From Planomonospora_B alba (GTDB lineage Bacteria > Actinomycetota > Actinomycetes > Streptosporangiales > Streptosporangiaceae): 64,000 bases of DNA. The notes beneath the pieces were generated by a model. It was not told the DNA's origin, did not search any database, and saw only the letters and a program-made list of their open reading frames with translations. Below are positions 1 through 7,846 of the stretch, piece after piece. Each line of letters starts with the position of its first letter. Positions within the stretch are counted from its first letter, which is position 1. The position numbers and the translations under genes were made by a program. The stretch covers positions 1 through 64,000 of the forward strand of contig NZ_BAAAUT010000042.1 in the NCBI RefSeq assembly GCF_039534085.1, given 5' to 3'.

Positions 1-1305
1 GGCGGCCGGGTGCTGGAACCGCGGGGCGGCGCCGCGCCGGACGGCGCCGCGCGGAACGGCGCGGCCGGCGGCGGTACGGCGGGCGGTCCCGCGGGCCGGG
101 CCGGGGTGCCCGCCGAGGTCGCCCGGCTGGTCGCCGCCGCCGACCTGGTCGTGGACGGGCTGGTCGGCATCGGTGGCTCCGGCGCCCTGCGCGAGCCGTA
201 CGCGGCGCTGGCGCGGATCGCCGCGGACGCGCCCTGCGACGTGGTCGCGGTGGACGTGCCGAGCGGGGTGGACGCGAGCGACGGGCGGGTCGAGGGCGCG
301 GCGGTGCGGGCGGACGTCACGGTCACCTTCGGGGCGCTCAAGACGGGGCTGCTGGTCGACCCGGGCGCGGAGCGCGCGGGCCGGGTGGAGTTCGTCGACA
401 TCGGGCTGGGGCCGTACCTGCCGGACCCCGACGTGGCCGCCCTGACCGATGAGGACGCGGCGCTGCTGCTGCCGCGGCCGGACGCCCGCTCCGACAAGTA
501 CCGCCGGGGGGTCGTCGGCGTCGTGGCGGGCAGCCGCCGCTACACCGGTGCGGCGGTGCTGTGCGTGGGCGGAGCGGTCCGGGGCGGGGCGGGCATGGTG
601 CGTTACGCGGGGGTCGCCGAGCCGGTGGCGGGGGTGCGGGCCCGCTGGCCGGAGGCCGTGGTCACCGAGCTGGCGCCGGGCGAGGGGGTCGGCGGGGTCG
701 GTCGGGTGCAGGCGTGGGTGCTCGGCCCGGGCCTCGGCACCGACGCGGACGCGTTCGCGCTGGCCCGCTCGGTGCTGTCGAGCGATCTGCCGGTGCTCGT
801 GGACGCCGACGGCCTGACGCTGGCCGCCGAGGACCGGTCGCTGCTGCGGCGCGCCGCGCCGACGCTGCTGACCCCGCACGCGGGCGAGCTGGCCCGGCTG
901 CTGGGCGTGAGCCGGGCGCGGATCGAGGCGCGGCGGCTGGAGCACGTACGGCGGGCGGCGCGGGAGCTGGGCGCGACCGTGCTGCTGAAGGGCTCGACGA
1001 CGCTGGTCGCGGAGGAGGGGCGGCCGGTGCGGGTCAACCCCACGGGCAGCCCCTGGCTGGCGACCGGGGGGACCGGGGACGTGCTGGCCGGGCTGGCGGG
1101 CGCGCTGCTGGCCGCCGGGCTGAGCTGCTACGACGCGGCCTCCTGCGCGGCGTACGTGCACGGGCTGGCCGGCCGGGAGGGCCCGGTGTCCGCCGGGGAC
1201 GTCGCCGAGGCGCTGCCCGCGGCCGCCAGGGCGGTGGTCGGGGCGGTGGTCGGGGCGGCGGACCGGCTCCGGCACGACGGCGGAGCTGCCAGACTGGGAG
1301 GATGA
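1..1305 (+). CDS. nnr: Bifunctional NAD(P)H-hydrate epimerase / ADP-dependent NAD(P)HX dehydratase, 5'-truncated
   Basis: This gene repairs hydrated NAD(P)H: an N-terminal YjeF_N epimerase interconverts the NADHX epimers and a C-terminal ribokinase-like YjeF_C domain dehydrates S-NAD(P)HX with ADP. The reading frame is open from base 1. The first available start (GTG at 10) lies inside the epimerase domain, so the true start is upstream of the window. About the first 150 visible residues are the rest of YjeF_N, including the DVPSGVDAS motif. The remainder is YjeF_C, with LGPGLGTD and the terminal ATGGTGDVLAGLAG motif that binds nucleotide and holds the catalytic Asp. The stop overlaps the alr start (ATGA), so the two are probably translationally coupled. 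The domain assignment is secure; only the N-terminus is missing. Confidence 0.93.
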   Translation, partial: GGRVLEPRGGAAPDGAARNGAAGGGTAGGPAGRAGVPAEVARLVAAADLVVDGLVGIGGSGALREPYAALARIAADAPCDVVAVDVPSGVDASDGRVEGAAVRADVTVTFGALKTGLLVDPGAERAGRVEFVDIGLGPYLPDPDVAALTDEDAALLLPRPDARSDKYRRGVVGVVAGSRRYTGAAVLCVGGAVRGGAGMVRYAGVAEPVAGVRARWPEAVVTELAPGEGVGGVGRVQAWVLGPGLGTDADAFALARSVLSSDLPVLVDADGLTLAAEDRSLLRRAAPTLLTPHAGELARLLGVSRARIEARRLEHVRRAARELGATVLLKGSTTLVAEEGRPVRVNPTGSPWLATGGTGDVLAGLAGALLAAGLSCYDAASCAAYVHGLAGREGPVSAGDVAEALPAAARAVVGAVVGAADRLRHDGGAARLGG

Positions 1306-2429
1306 GCTCCCCGATGACCCCCGCCGAGGCACGAGTCGACCTGTCCGCGATCAGGGAGAACGCCGCGCTGCTGCGGGAGCGCGCGTCCGGTGCCCTGGTC
1401 ATGGCCACGGTGAAGGCCGACGGGTACGGGCACGGGATCGTCCCGGCCGCGCGCGCCGCCCTGGAGGGCGGGGCCGACCGGCTCGGCACCGCCTACGTGC
1501 GCGAGGCCCTGACCCTGCGGGCCGCGGGGGTCACCGCGCCGGTCCTGTCGTGGCTCATCCCGCCGGGCGAGCCGCTGGAGGAGGCCGTCGCCCGCGACGT
1601 GGAGCTGGCGGCCGGGGCGCCGTGGCTGGTGGACGAGATCGCCGGGGCGGCGGGCCGGGCCGGGCGCCCGGCCCGGGTGCACCTGAAGATCGACACCGGC
1701 AACGGGCGCGGCGGCGCGACCGCCGCGGACTGGCCGGCCCTGCTGGACCGGGCGCTGGCCCGGCAGGCGGAGGGGACGGTCGAGGTCGCCGGGCTCTGGT
1801 CGCACCTCGCCTGCGCGGACATCCCCGGCCACCCGTCCGTCGAGGCGCAGCTCGACGCCTTCGACGAGGCGGTGGCCGTCGCGGAGAAGATGGGCGCCGG
1901 GGGTCCCGGCGTGCTCCGGCACATCGCCAACTCCGCCGCGACCCTGGCGGTCCCGCGGGCCCGTTACGACATGGTGCGGCCGGGCATCGCGCTCTACGGG
2001 CTGAGCCCGGTCCCGCAGCTGGGGGGTTTCGGGCTGCGCCCGGCGATGACGCTGGTGGCGCGGGTCGCGCTGACCAAGCGGGTTCCGGCGGGTTCCGGAG
2101 TGTCCTATGGACACCTTTATGTCACAGATTGTGAAACAACGCTTGCTCTTGTCCCTCTCGGGTATGCGGACGGCATCCCCCGGCACGCCACCAACCAGGC
2201 GGAGGTGCTGGCGGGAGGCCACCGCCGGCGCATCGCCGGCCGCGTCTGCATGGACCAGTTCGTGATCGACGTGGGGGACGACCCGCTGACGGAGGGAGAC
2301 GAGGTGATCCTGTTCGGTGACGGCTCACACAATGAGCCGACCGCGCAGGAATGGGCGGATTCCCTCGGCACGATCACGTATGAGATCGTGACCGGGATCG
2401 GTTCGCGCGTACCACGCGTTTACCGGTAA
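1302..2429 (+). CDS. alr: Alanine racemase
   Basis: This PLP enzyme interconverts L- and D-alanine to supply D-Ala for peptidoglycan. The fold is an N-terminal TIM barrel carrying the PLP lysine (K38 in MATVKADGYGHG) and a C-terminal beta domain with the second catalytic base, Tyr269 in VSYGHLY. GRVCMDQ and the R-x-x-R-V-Y-R end are also typical. Length is 375 residues, normal for the family. The ATG at 1302 overlaps the upstream stop. The GGAGG at 1297-1301 abuts it but lies 12 nt before an in-frame ATG at 1314 (MTPAEARVDL), so 1314 is a credible alternative start. Codons around 2100-2170 are strikingly AT-ending compared with the rest of the gene. Confidence 0.96.
   Translation: MSSPMTPAEARVDLSAIRENAALLRERASGALVMATVKADGYGHGIVPAARAALEGGADRLGTAYVREALTLRAAGVTAPVLSWLIPPGEPLEEAVARDVELAAGAPWLVDEIAGAAGRAGRPARVHLKIDTGNGRGGATAADWPALLDRALARQAEGTVEVAGLWSHLACADIPGHPSVEAQLDAFDEAVAVAEKMGAGGPGVLRHIANSAATLAVPRARYDMVRPGIALYGLSPVPQLGGFGLRPAMTLVARVALTKRVPAGSGVSYGHLYVTDCETTLALVPLGYADGIPRHATNQAEVLAGGHRRRIAGRVCMDQFVIDVGDDPLTEGDEVILFGDGSHNEPTAQEWADSLGTITYEIVTGIGSRVPRVYR
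2100..2171 (+). other. AT-ending codon patch inside alr
   Basis: Of the 24 codons from Val267 to Asp290 of alanine racemase, 14 end in A or T, including CTT, TAT, ACA, GAT, TGT, GAA, GCT and CCT. Flanking codons end in G or C almost without exception. The patch covers the catalytic Tyr269 and the following beta strands, and the protein sequence stays canonical, so the bias is synonymous. I infer either an embedded signal (promoter, RNA structure) or a recombined segment. The sequence does not decide between them. Confidence 0.6.
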
Positions 2430-2441
2430 AGGGGGTACGCG

Positions 2442-3506
2442 ATGGCTACTACGACACGGCGCAAGGTGGGGATCGCGAGCGCGGTCTTCGGCGCGGCGTC
2501 CGCCGGAGTCGCGGCCGCGACCTTCGCCAAGCGGTACGCCGTGGGCCGGATCAGGCTCCGCCCGGATCTGGAGGCGAGCGAGCCGCTGGGCGAGCTGCGC
2601 GGACGCCCGCACACGGTCAGGACCTCGGACGGAGTCTCCCTGCACGTCGAGGTGGACGGCCCGGAGGACGCCGCGCTGACCGTGGTGCTCTGCCACGGTT
2701 ACACGCTCAACCTGGACTCCTGGCACTACCAGCGGCGCGACCTGCGCGACTCCTACCGCCTGGTGCTGTGGGACCAGCGCTCGCACGGCCGCTCCCAGCG
2801 CATCAAGGTCGACGACTCCACGATCGACCGGCTCGGCGAGGACCTGTACGAGGTGCTCCAGGAGCTGGTCCCCGGGCCGTGCGTGCTCGTCGGGCACTCC
2901 ATGGGCGGCATGACGATCATGGCGCTCGCGGACCGGCACCCCGAGCTCTTCGGTGACCGGGTCAAGGGCGTCGCCCTCATCTCCACCTCCGCCGGGAAGC
3001 TGGCCGAGGTCTCCCTGGGCCTGCCCGCCCTGCTCTCCAAGGCCGTGCACATGATCACGCCGGGGACGGTGGCGATGCTCGGCCGCCGGGGCGCCCTGGT
3101 GGACAAGGGGCGCCAGGCCGGCAGCGACGTGGCCTTCCTGGTCCTGCGCCACCTGGGGTTCGGCGACTCCGAGAACGTCAGCCCCACCGTGGTGGACTTC
3201 GTCGAGTCGATGATCCGCTCCACCCCCTTCGAAGTGATCGCGGACTTCTACCCGGCGCTGATGTCGCACGACAAGCTGAGCGCGCTGGGCGTGCTGGACG
3301 GTGTGCCCACCTCCATCGTGGTCGGCGACGGCGACTGGCTGACCCCGGTCGAGCACAGCAAGGCGATGGCCGCGGCCCTGCCGCGCGCGTGGTACACCGA
3401 GGTGCCGGACAGCTCGCACCTGGTCCAGCTGGAGCGGCCGGGCGCGGTCAACGACGCCCTGCGCGACCTGCTGAAGCGGGTGGCGGCCGACGCCGCCGGG
3501 GAGTGA
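2442..3506 (+). CDS. Alpha/beta-fold hydrolase with N-terminal membrane-anchor-like segment
   Basis: This is a serine hydrolase of the alpha/beta superfamily; the substrate is unknown. The nucleophile elbow is VGHSMGG with Ser153. The acid is probably Asp in VVGDGDWLTP and the base His in PDSSHLVQLERP. The oxyanion strand reads VLCHGYTLN and the WDQRSHGRS loop is typical of the family. Residues 8-28 are small and hydrophobic (GIASAVFGAASAGVAAATF), suggesting membrane association. The start at 2442 follows a GGGGG ribosome-binding site 12 nt after the alr stop, so it is cotranscribed with alr. This hydrolase commonly sits between alr and tsaE in actinomycetes, but its role there is not established. 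Confidence 0.9.
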   Translation: MATTTRRKVGIASAVFGAASAGVAAATFAKRYAVGRIRLRPDLEASEPLGELRGRPHTVRTSDGVSLHVEVDGPEDAALTVVLCHGYTLNLDSWHYQRRDLRDSYRLVLWDQRSHGRSQRIKVDDSTIDRLGEDLYEVLQELVPGPCVLVGHSMGGMTIMALADRHPELFGDRVKGVALISTSAGKLAEVSLGLPALLSKAVHMITPGTVAMLGRRGALVDKGRQAGSDVAFLVLRHLGFGDSENVSPTVVDFVESMIRSTPFEVIADFYPALMSHDKLSALGVLDGVPTSIVVGDGDWLTPVEHSKAMAAALPRAWYTEVPDSSHLVQLERPGAVNDALRDLLKRVAADAAGE

Positions 3507-3576
3507 GGATGGGCGGCGGCGGGCGCCGGGACGCGCGGGCGGCGGAAGCGTGCGGTGAGGGCGGCGGCGGCCGCCG

Positions 3577-4053
3577 GTGAGCGAAGGTGAGCGGGCAGTG
3601 AGAACGGTGGCGACCGCCGAGGAGATGCGGGAGCTGGGCGCGGAGCTGGCCGGGCTGCTGCGCCCGGGCGACCTGGCGGTGCTCTCCGGGCCCCTGGGCG
3701 CGGGCAAGACGACCCTGGTCCAGGGCATCGCCGAAGGGCTCAAGGTGCGCGGCCCCATCACCTCGCCGACCTTCGTGATCGCCCGGGTGCACCCCTCGCT
3801 GGTGGGCGGCCCCGCGCTGGTGCACGTGGACGCCTACCGGCTCGGCGGCGGCCTGGAGGTCGACGACCTGGACCTGGACGCCTCCCTGGAGGAGTCGGTC
3901 ACCCTGGTGGAGTGGGGCGAGGGCCTGGTCGAGGGCCTCGTCGAGGACCGGCTGGAGATCCGCATCGACCGGGGAGCCGCGGGCGAGGAGCGCACCGTAC
4001 GGCTCCGCGGGGTCGGTGCCCGGTGGGAGACGATTCCCCCGCACTTGGTATAG
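3577..4053 (+). CDS. tsaE: tRNA t6A37 threonylcarbamoyltransferase ATPase TsaE
   Basis: TsaE is the P-loop ATPase that works with TsaB and TsaD to make threonylcarbamoyl-adenosine at tRNA position 37. The Walker A motif is at residues 38-46 (GPLGAGKTT), followed by the family signature TSPTFVIAR, then HVDAYRL and EWGEGL. Length is 158 residues from GTG 3577. An in-frame GTG at 3598 would give 151 residues and also fits the family. tsaB, rimI and tsaD follow about 1.5 kb downstream, separated by a surface-protein/sortase pair that is not part of the usual operon. Confidence 0.93.
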   Translation: MSEGERAVRTVATAEEMRELGAELAGLLRPGDLAVLSGPLGAGKTTLVQGIAEGLKVRGPITSPTFVIARVHPSLVGGPALVHVDAYRLGGGLEVDDLDLDASLEESVTLVEWGEGLVEGLVEDRLEIRIDRGAAGEERTVRLRGVGARWETIPPHLV

Positions 4054-4072
4054 ATCATCTTTACCGATGATC
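4053..4072. repeat. Inverted repeat at the tsaE stop codon
   Basis: GATCATC (4053-4059) and GATGATC (4066-4072) are perfect 7-bp arms around a 6-nt loop, starting at the last base of the tsaE stop. The AT-rich stem is unlike the GC-rich terminators elsewhere in the window, so an operator or a weak transcript end before the surface-protein gene are both possible. Confidence 0.5.
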
Positions 4073-4165
4073 GACTCTGGCGGCCTTGCCCATGTTTAAT
4101 GGGGAACAGGCGGGAAGTCGTGTCGGCCGAGGGTCGTCGGTCGGGCTGCGGAGTGGGGTGCGACG

Positions 4166-4816
4166 GTGCCAAAGGTCATGCGTGTCGCTGCTGTCGGGGC
4201 CATCGCCCTGATCGGGATGACCGGTTGCACGGCGGAGCCGGAGGCGGAGAACGCCGCGGCGACCTCCTCGCCCGCCGCCTCCACCACGGCGGTCGGCCGG
4301 GCCGACATCGAGGTCCAGCTCCAGCCGGCCCGGGCGAGGGCCGGGGAGAAGGTCTGGGTGCTGGCCAACTGCCCGATCCCGCAGGGCGGTCCCGAGCACC
4401 GGGGCACGGCCTCCTCGGAGGTCTTCCGCACCCCCGTCACCCTCGACCCGATCCTGGCGACGCCCACCCCCTCTGCCCCCGGCACCGCCACGCCCACGCC
4501 GCGCCCGTGGGTGCGCGGGCAGGCCACGGTCGCCGACGGCGTCAAGCCCGGCGTCTACGACATCAACGCCCGCTGCGACGGGACCAACGACACCGGTACG
4601 GCGAGCCTGCGGGTGGTGGCCGACAGCACGCCCAGCGCCCGGCCGACCACGACCCGCACCCCGGTCAGCACCAAGGCCCCGCACACCGGCGGCGGCGGCA
4701 CCGCGGCCGGCGGTCCGGCGGACTCGGGTGCGCCGATCGGCACGGCCGGGATCCTGCTGGCGGCGGCCCTGGCGGGCGGCGTCGGCTTCGCGGTCGTACG
4801 GCGCCGCCGCCCGTAG
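4166..4816 (+). CDS. Secreted, cell-wall-anchored surface protein (sortase substrate candidate)
   Basis: This 216-residue exported protein has an N-terminal signal segment ending in MTGC21, which could act as an imperfect lipobox. An extracytoplasmic domain (about 45-130) contains ADIEVQLQPARARAGEKVWV, resembling an immunoglobulin-like module, and a Thr/Pro-rich linker follows. The C-terminus has the layout of a sorting signal: APHTG at 171-175, a Gly-rich spacer, a hydrophobic helix (about 194-211) and a final RRRR. The motif departs from canonical LPXTG. A class F sortase gene starts 5 nt downstream, so I infer an enzyme-substrate pair. The start is GTG 4166; ATG 4178 is an alternative. The function of the ectodomain is unknown. 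Confidence 0.78.
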   Translation: MPKVMRVAAVGAIALIGMTGCTAEPEAENAAATSSPAASTTAVGRADIEVQLQPARARAGEKVWVLANCPIPQGGPEHRGTASSEVFRTPVTLDPILATPTPSAPGTATPTPRPWVRGQATVADGVKPGVYDINARCDGTNDTGTASLRVVADSTPSARPTTTRTPVSTKAPHTGGGGTAAGGPADSGAPIGTAGILLAAALAGGVGFAVVRRRRP

Positions 4817-4821
4817 TCCCG

Positions 4822-5388
4822 ATGGCCGAGTCCCCCCGCTGGTCGCGCGTGGTCGTGGCCGGAGTGCTCACCGGTGCCGCCATGGTGGTCTTCGGCCAGG
4901 GCGGAGACCGGGACGCCGGTCCCGTCCGGTCCCGGGTGGTGCCGGAGCGCATCGACATCCCGTCGCTGGGCCTCAAGGCGCCCCTGATGAGGCTGGACGT
5001 GAAGGACGGCGAGGTGGAGCTGCCGCCGTACGACGAGCCGGACGTGGCGGGCTGGGTGGAGGGCACCGCGGTCCCCGGCGACGAGGGGCCCGCCGTCATC
5101 CTGGGGCACGTCGACACCAAGGACGCCCCGGCGGTCTTCTACAAGCTCAAGACCATGCGTGAGGGCCAGGTCATCAAGGTCGCGCGCAGCGACGGCAAGG
5201 TCGCCCAGTACCGGGTGGACGCCATCGAGCAGGTGTCCAAGGACAGCTTCCCCGCGGACAAGGTCTACGTGGAGGACGGGCTGCGCCTGGTCACCTGCGG
5301 CGGGGAGTTCGACTGGGACAGGAACCAGTACGACGACAACGTGATCGTCTACGCCACGCTGGTGAAGCCCGCCGACTCCGCGGCCTGA
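4822..5388 (+). CDS. Class F sortase
   Basis: This is a membrane-anchored transpeptidase that cleaves a sorting motif and attaches the protein to the envelope. The 188-residue product has an N-terminal membrane segment (residues 9-26) and a compact sortase barrel. The catalytic triad is visible: His96 in ILGHVDT, Cys159 in RLVTCGG and Arg167 in DWDRNQYDDN. RIDIPSLGLKAPL is the usual first strand of class F/E enzymes. ATG 4822 was chosen because it is 5 nt after the preceding stop and begins just before the membrane helix. The upstream surface protein is the likely substrate. Confidence 0.9.
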   Translation: MAESPRWSRVVVAGVLTGAAMVVFGQGGDRDAGPVRSRVVPERIDIPSLGLKAPLMRLDVKDGEVELPPYDEPDVAGWVEGTAVPGDEGPAVILGHVDTKDAPAVFYKLKTMREGQVIKVARSDGKVAQYRVDAIEQVSKDSFPADKVYVEDGLRLVTCGGEFDWDRNQYDDNVIVYATLVKPADSAA

Positions 5389-5494
5389 CCGGCGGGCGCG
5401 CCGCCCGCGTGGTCCCGGCCCGGACGGTCGCGTCCCGCCGGCCGCCCCGCCCGCGGCGGAGCCCGCTGCGCGGGGTGCGCACCGGGTTCCCGGC

Positions 5495-5540
5495 GCGGTC
5501 CGCACCGAAAGCCCGGTGCGGTCCGCACCGTCCGACGGAC
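5495..5540. repeat. Direct and inverted repeats upstream of tsaB
   Basis: GCGGTCCGCACCG occurs at 5495-5507 and again at 5518-5530 (period 23). The second copy lies in a larger dyad, GGTGCGG-T-CCGCACC, and GTCCG-A-CGGAC follows at 5530-5540. The repeats end at the tsaB -10 box, so they may be an operator or a terminator for the sortase gene. Confidence 0.45.
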
Positions 5541-5546
5541 TAGGCT
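5541..5546 (+). promoter_or_regulatory. -10 element of tsaB (leaderless type)
   Basis: TAGGCT lies 8 nt before the GTG start of tsaB, and no ribosome-binding site is present. This predicts transcription starting at or next to the start codon. There is no clear -35. Confidence 0.5.
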
Positions 5547-5554
5547 TGACGACC

Positions 5555-6238
5555 GTGCTGGTCCTGGCCTTTGACACCGCCACCCCCGCCGTCACCGCAG
5601 CGCTGCACGACGGCACGAGGGTCCTCGCCGAGTCGACCACCGTGGACGCGCGCCGCCACGGAGAGCTGCTCGTGCCCGCGATCGAGCGGGTCACGGGCGA
5701 GGCGGGGGTCGCGCTCGCGGACGTCACGGTGATCGCCGTGGGCGCGGGCCCCGGTCCCTACACCGGCCTGCGGGTCGGCCTGGTGACCGCGCAGGCCCTG
5801 GCCACCACGCTCGGCGTGCCCGCCTACGGCGTCTGCACGCTCGACGCCCTCGCCTACGGCAGCGGCCTGGCGGGGCCGTTCCTGGCCGCCACCGACGCCC
5901 GGCGCAAGGAGGTCTTCTGGGCCCACTACGCCGACGCGCGGACCCGGCTGTCCGGCCCCGCGGTGGACAAGCCCCAGGACCTGCCCGCGGACCTGCCGGT
6001 CGTCGGGGCGGGCGGGCGGATGTACGCCGAGGTCGTCGGCGCCTCCCGGCAGGCGGACGCGCCGGACCTGCCGAGCGCGGGGGCGCTGGCCGCGCTCGCC
6101 GTCGAGCAACTGGCGCAGCCCGACGTGGCGGAGGTCGTGGCGAGCGGCACGCATCCCGTGCTGAGCCTGCCCCGTCCGATCTACCTGCGCCGTCCCGACG
6201 CCCAGGTGCCCGCCGCGCCGAAGAAGGTCACCCGGTGA
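5555..6238 (+). CDS. tsaB: tRNA t6A37 threonylcarbamoyltransferase complex dimerization subunit TsaB
   Basis: TsaB is an inactive ASKHA-fold paralogue that heterodimerises with TsaD in t6A synthesis. The N-terminus LVLAFDTATPAVTAALHDG and the GPGPYTGLRVGLVTAQALA segment are family hallmarks. The 227-residue length is normal. GTG 5555 was chosen because homologues begin at MLVLAFDT and a -10 box sits 8 nt upstream. The stop overlaps the rimI start (GTGA), making tsaB-rimI-tsaD a coupled operon. Confidence 0.94.
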   Translation: MLVLAFDTATPAVTAALHDGTRVLAESTTVDARRHGELLVPAIERVTGEAGVALADVTVIAVGAGPGPYTGLRVGLVTAQALATTLGVPAYGVCTLDALAYGSGLAGPFLAATDARRKEVFWAHYADARTRLSGPAVDKPQDLPADLPVVGAGGRMYAEVVGASRQADAPDLPSAGALAALAVEQLAQPDVAEVVASGTHPVLSLPRPIYLRRPDAQVPAAPKKVTR

Positions 6239-6732
6239 GCGGCCCGGCGGACGCCCGGCCGACCGGGGGGAACGGCGCCGCGCCGGTCGTGCTGCGCCTG
6301 ATGACCGAGGGCGACCTGCCCGAGGTGATGGAGCTGGAGCGGGCGACCTTCCCCGCCGACGCGTGGAGCGAGGGCATGCTCCGCGGTGAGCTGGCCGACC
6401 AGCCCAGGACCCGGCACTACGTGGTGGCCGTGGCCGACGGCCGCATCGTCGGTTACGCCGGTCTGGCCGCGGCCGGAGACCAGGCCGACGTGCAGACCAT
6501 CGCCGTGGCGGCGGGCCGCCGCCGGGCCGGGATCGGCGGCGCCATGCTCTCCGAGCTGCTGGCGGAGGCGCGGCGGCGGGGTGCCCGGTCGGTCTTCCTG
6601 GAGGTCCGGGCCGACAACCCGGACGCCCAGGCGGTCTACGACCGGTTCGGCTTCGAGCGCATCGGCCTGCGCCGGGCCTACTACGCCGACGGCATCGACG
6701 CGATCATCATGAAGAAGGATCTCAATGCGTGA
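6235..6732 (+). CDS. rimI: Ribosomal protein S18-alanine N-acetyltransferase
   Basis: This GNAT enzyme is placed by synteny as RimI, which acetylates the N-terminus of ribosomal protein S18. The acetyl-CoA loop is at residues 94-101 (GRRRAGIG), followed by the NPDAQAVYDRFGF segment typical of RimI. Length is 165 residues, with about 17 extra residues before the domain. It overlaps tsaB by 4 nt and tsaD by 8 nt. RimI, TsaB and TsaD are coupled in many bacteria. Confidence 0.92.
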   Translation: MSGPADARPTGGNGAAPVVLRLMTEGDLPEVMELERATFPADAWSEGMLRGELADQPRTRHYVVAVADGRIVGYAGLAAAGDQADVQTIAVAAGRRRAGIGGAMLSELLAEARRRGARSVFLEVRADNPDAQAVYDRFGFERIGLRRAYYADGIDAIIMKKDLNA

Positions 6733-7756
6733 CGAACCGCTGGTCCTGGGGATCGAGACCTCCTGCGACGAGACCGGGGTCGGCATCGTCCGGGGCCACA
6801 CCCTGCTGGCCAACACGATCGCGTCCAGCGTCGAGGAGCACGCCCGCTTCGGCGGGGTGGTCCCCGAGGTGGCCTCGCGGGCGCACCTGGAGGCGATGGC
6901 CCCGACCGTCGAGCGCGCCCTGGAGCAGGCGGGGCTGCGCCTGTCGGACATCGACGCGGTCGCCGTGACCGCGGGCCCCGGCCTGGCCGGGGCGCTGCTG
7001 GTGGGCGTGGCGGCGGCCAAGGCCTACGCGCTGGGCCTGGGGGTGCCGCTCTACGGGGTCAACCACCTGGCCGCCCACGTGGCCGTGGACCAGCTGGAGC
7101 ACGGCGCCCTGCCCAAGCCGTGCATCGCCATGCTCGTCTCGGGCGGGCACTCCTCGCTGCTGCTGGTGCCGGACGTGGCGCGGGAGGTCGTCCCGCTCGG
7201 CTCGACGGTGGACGACGCGGCGGGCGAGGCGTTCGACAAGGTGGCCCGGGTGCTCGGCCTGCCCTTCCCGGGAGGCCCGCACATCGACCGGGTGGCCGCG
7301 GAGGGCTCCGGCACCGCGGTGGCCTTCCCCCGGGGCAAGTACGACGACGGGACGCTGGACTTCTCGTTCTCGGGGCTGAAGACGGCCGTGGCGCGGTGGG
7401 TCGAGGCCCGGGAGAAGGCGGGCGAGCCGATCCACGTGCCCGATGTGGCCGCCTCGTTCCAGGAGGCCGTGGTCGACGTGCTGACCCGCAAGGCCCTGGC
7501 GGCCTGCCGGGAGCACGGGGTCTCCGACCTGCTGATCGGCGGTGGGGTGGCCGCCAACTCCCGGTTGCGGGCGCTGGCCGCCGAGCGCTGCGAGGCGGCC
7601 GGGGTCCGGCTGCGCGTCCCCCGGCCGGGCCTGTGCACCGACAACGGCGCGATGGTCGCCACGCTCGGGTCCGACCTGGTCGCCGCGGGCGTGGCCCCGT
7701 CCCCGCTGGACATCCCGGCCGACTCCTCCCTGCCCGTCACCGCCGTCCACATGTGA
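6725..7756 (+). CDS. tsaD: tRNA N6-adenosine threonylcarbamoyltransferase TsaD
   Basis: TsaD transfers the threonylcarbamoyl group from its AMP-activated form to A37 of ANN-decoding tRNAs. Seen are the start GIETSCDETGVGIV, the metal ligands His114 and His118 in NHLAAH, SGGHSSLL, and the nucleotide-binding IGGGVAANSRLR. The 343-residue length matches the family. It is the last gene of the tsaB-rimI-tsaD operon and converges on an Old Yellow Enzyme gene. Confidence 0.96.
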   Translation: MRDEPLVLGIETSCDETGVGIVRGHTLLANTIASSVEEHARFGGVVPEVASRAHLEAMAPTVERALEQAGLRLSDIDAVAVTAGPGLAGALLVGVAAAKAYALGLGVPLYGVNHLAAHVAVDQLEHGALPKPCIAMLVSGGHSSLLLVPDVAREVVPLGSTVDDAAGEAFDKVARVLGLPFPGGPHIDRVAAEGSGTAVAFPRGKYDDGTLDFSFSGLKTAVARWVEAREKAGEPIHVPDVAASFQEAVVDVLTRKALAACREHGVSDLLIGGGVAANSRLRALAAERCEAAGVRLRVPRPGLCTDNGAMVATLGSDLVAAGVAPSPLDIPADSSLPVTAVHM

Positions 7757-7764
7757 TCGGCCCC

Positions 7765-7793
7765 GCCCCCGTGGCGGGCCGCCGGCCGGGGGC
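7765..7793. terminator. Weak hairpin between tsaD and the OYE gene
   Basis: GCCCCCG (7765-7771) pairs with CGGGGGC (7787-7793), with a secondary GGCGGGCCGCC pairing inside the loop. There is no U-tract. It lies between convergent genes and probably ends both transcripts. Confidence 0.4.
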
Positions 7794-7846
7794 GCCGCCG
7801 GGTGCGCTCCCTCCGCGCGGTTCCCGGTCCTCGGCGTGGCCCGTGC

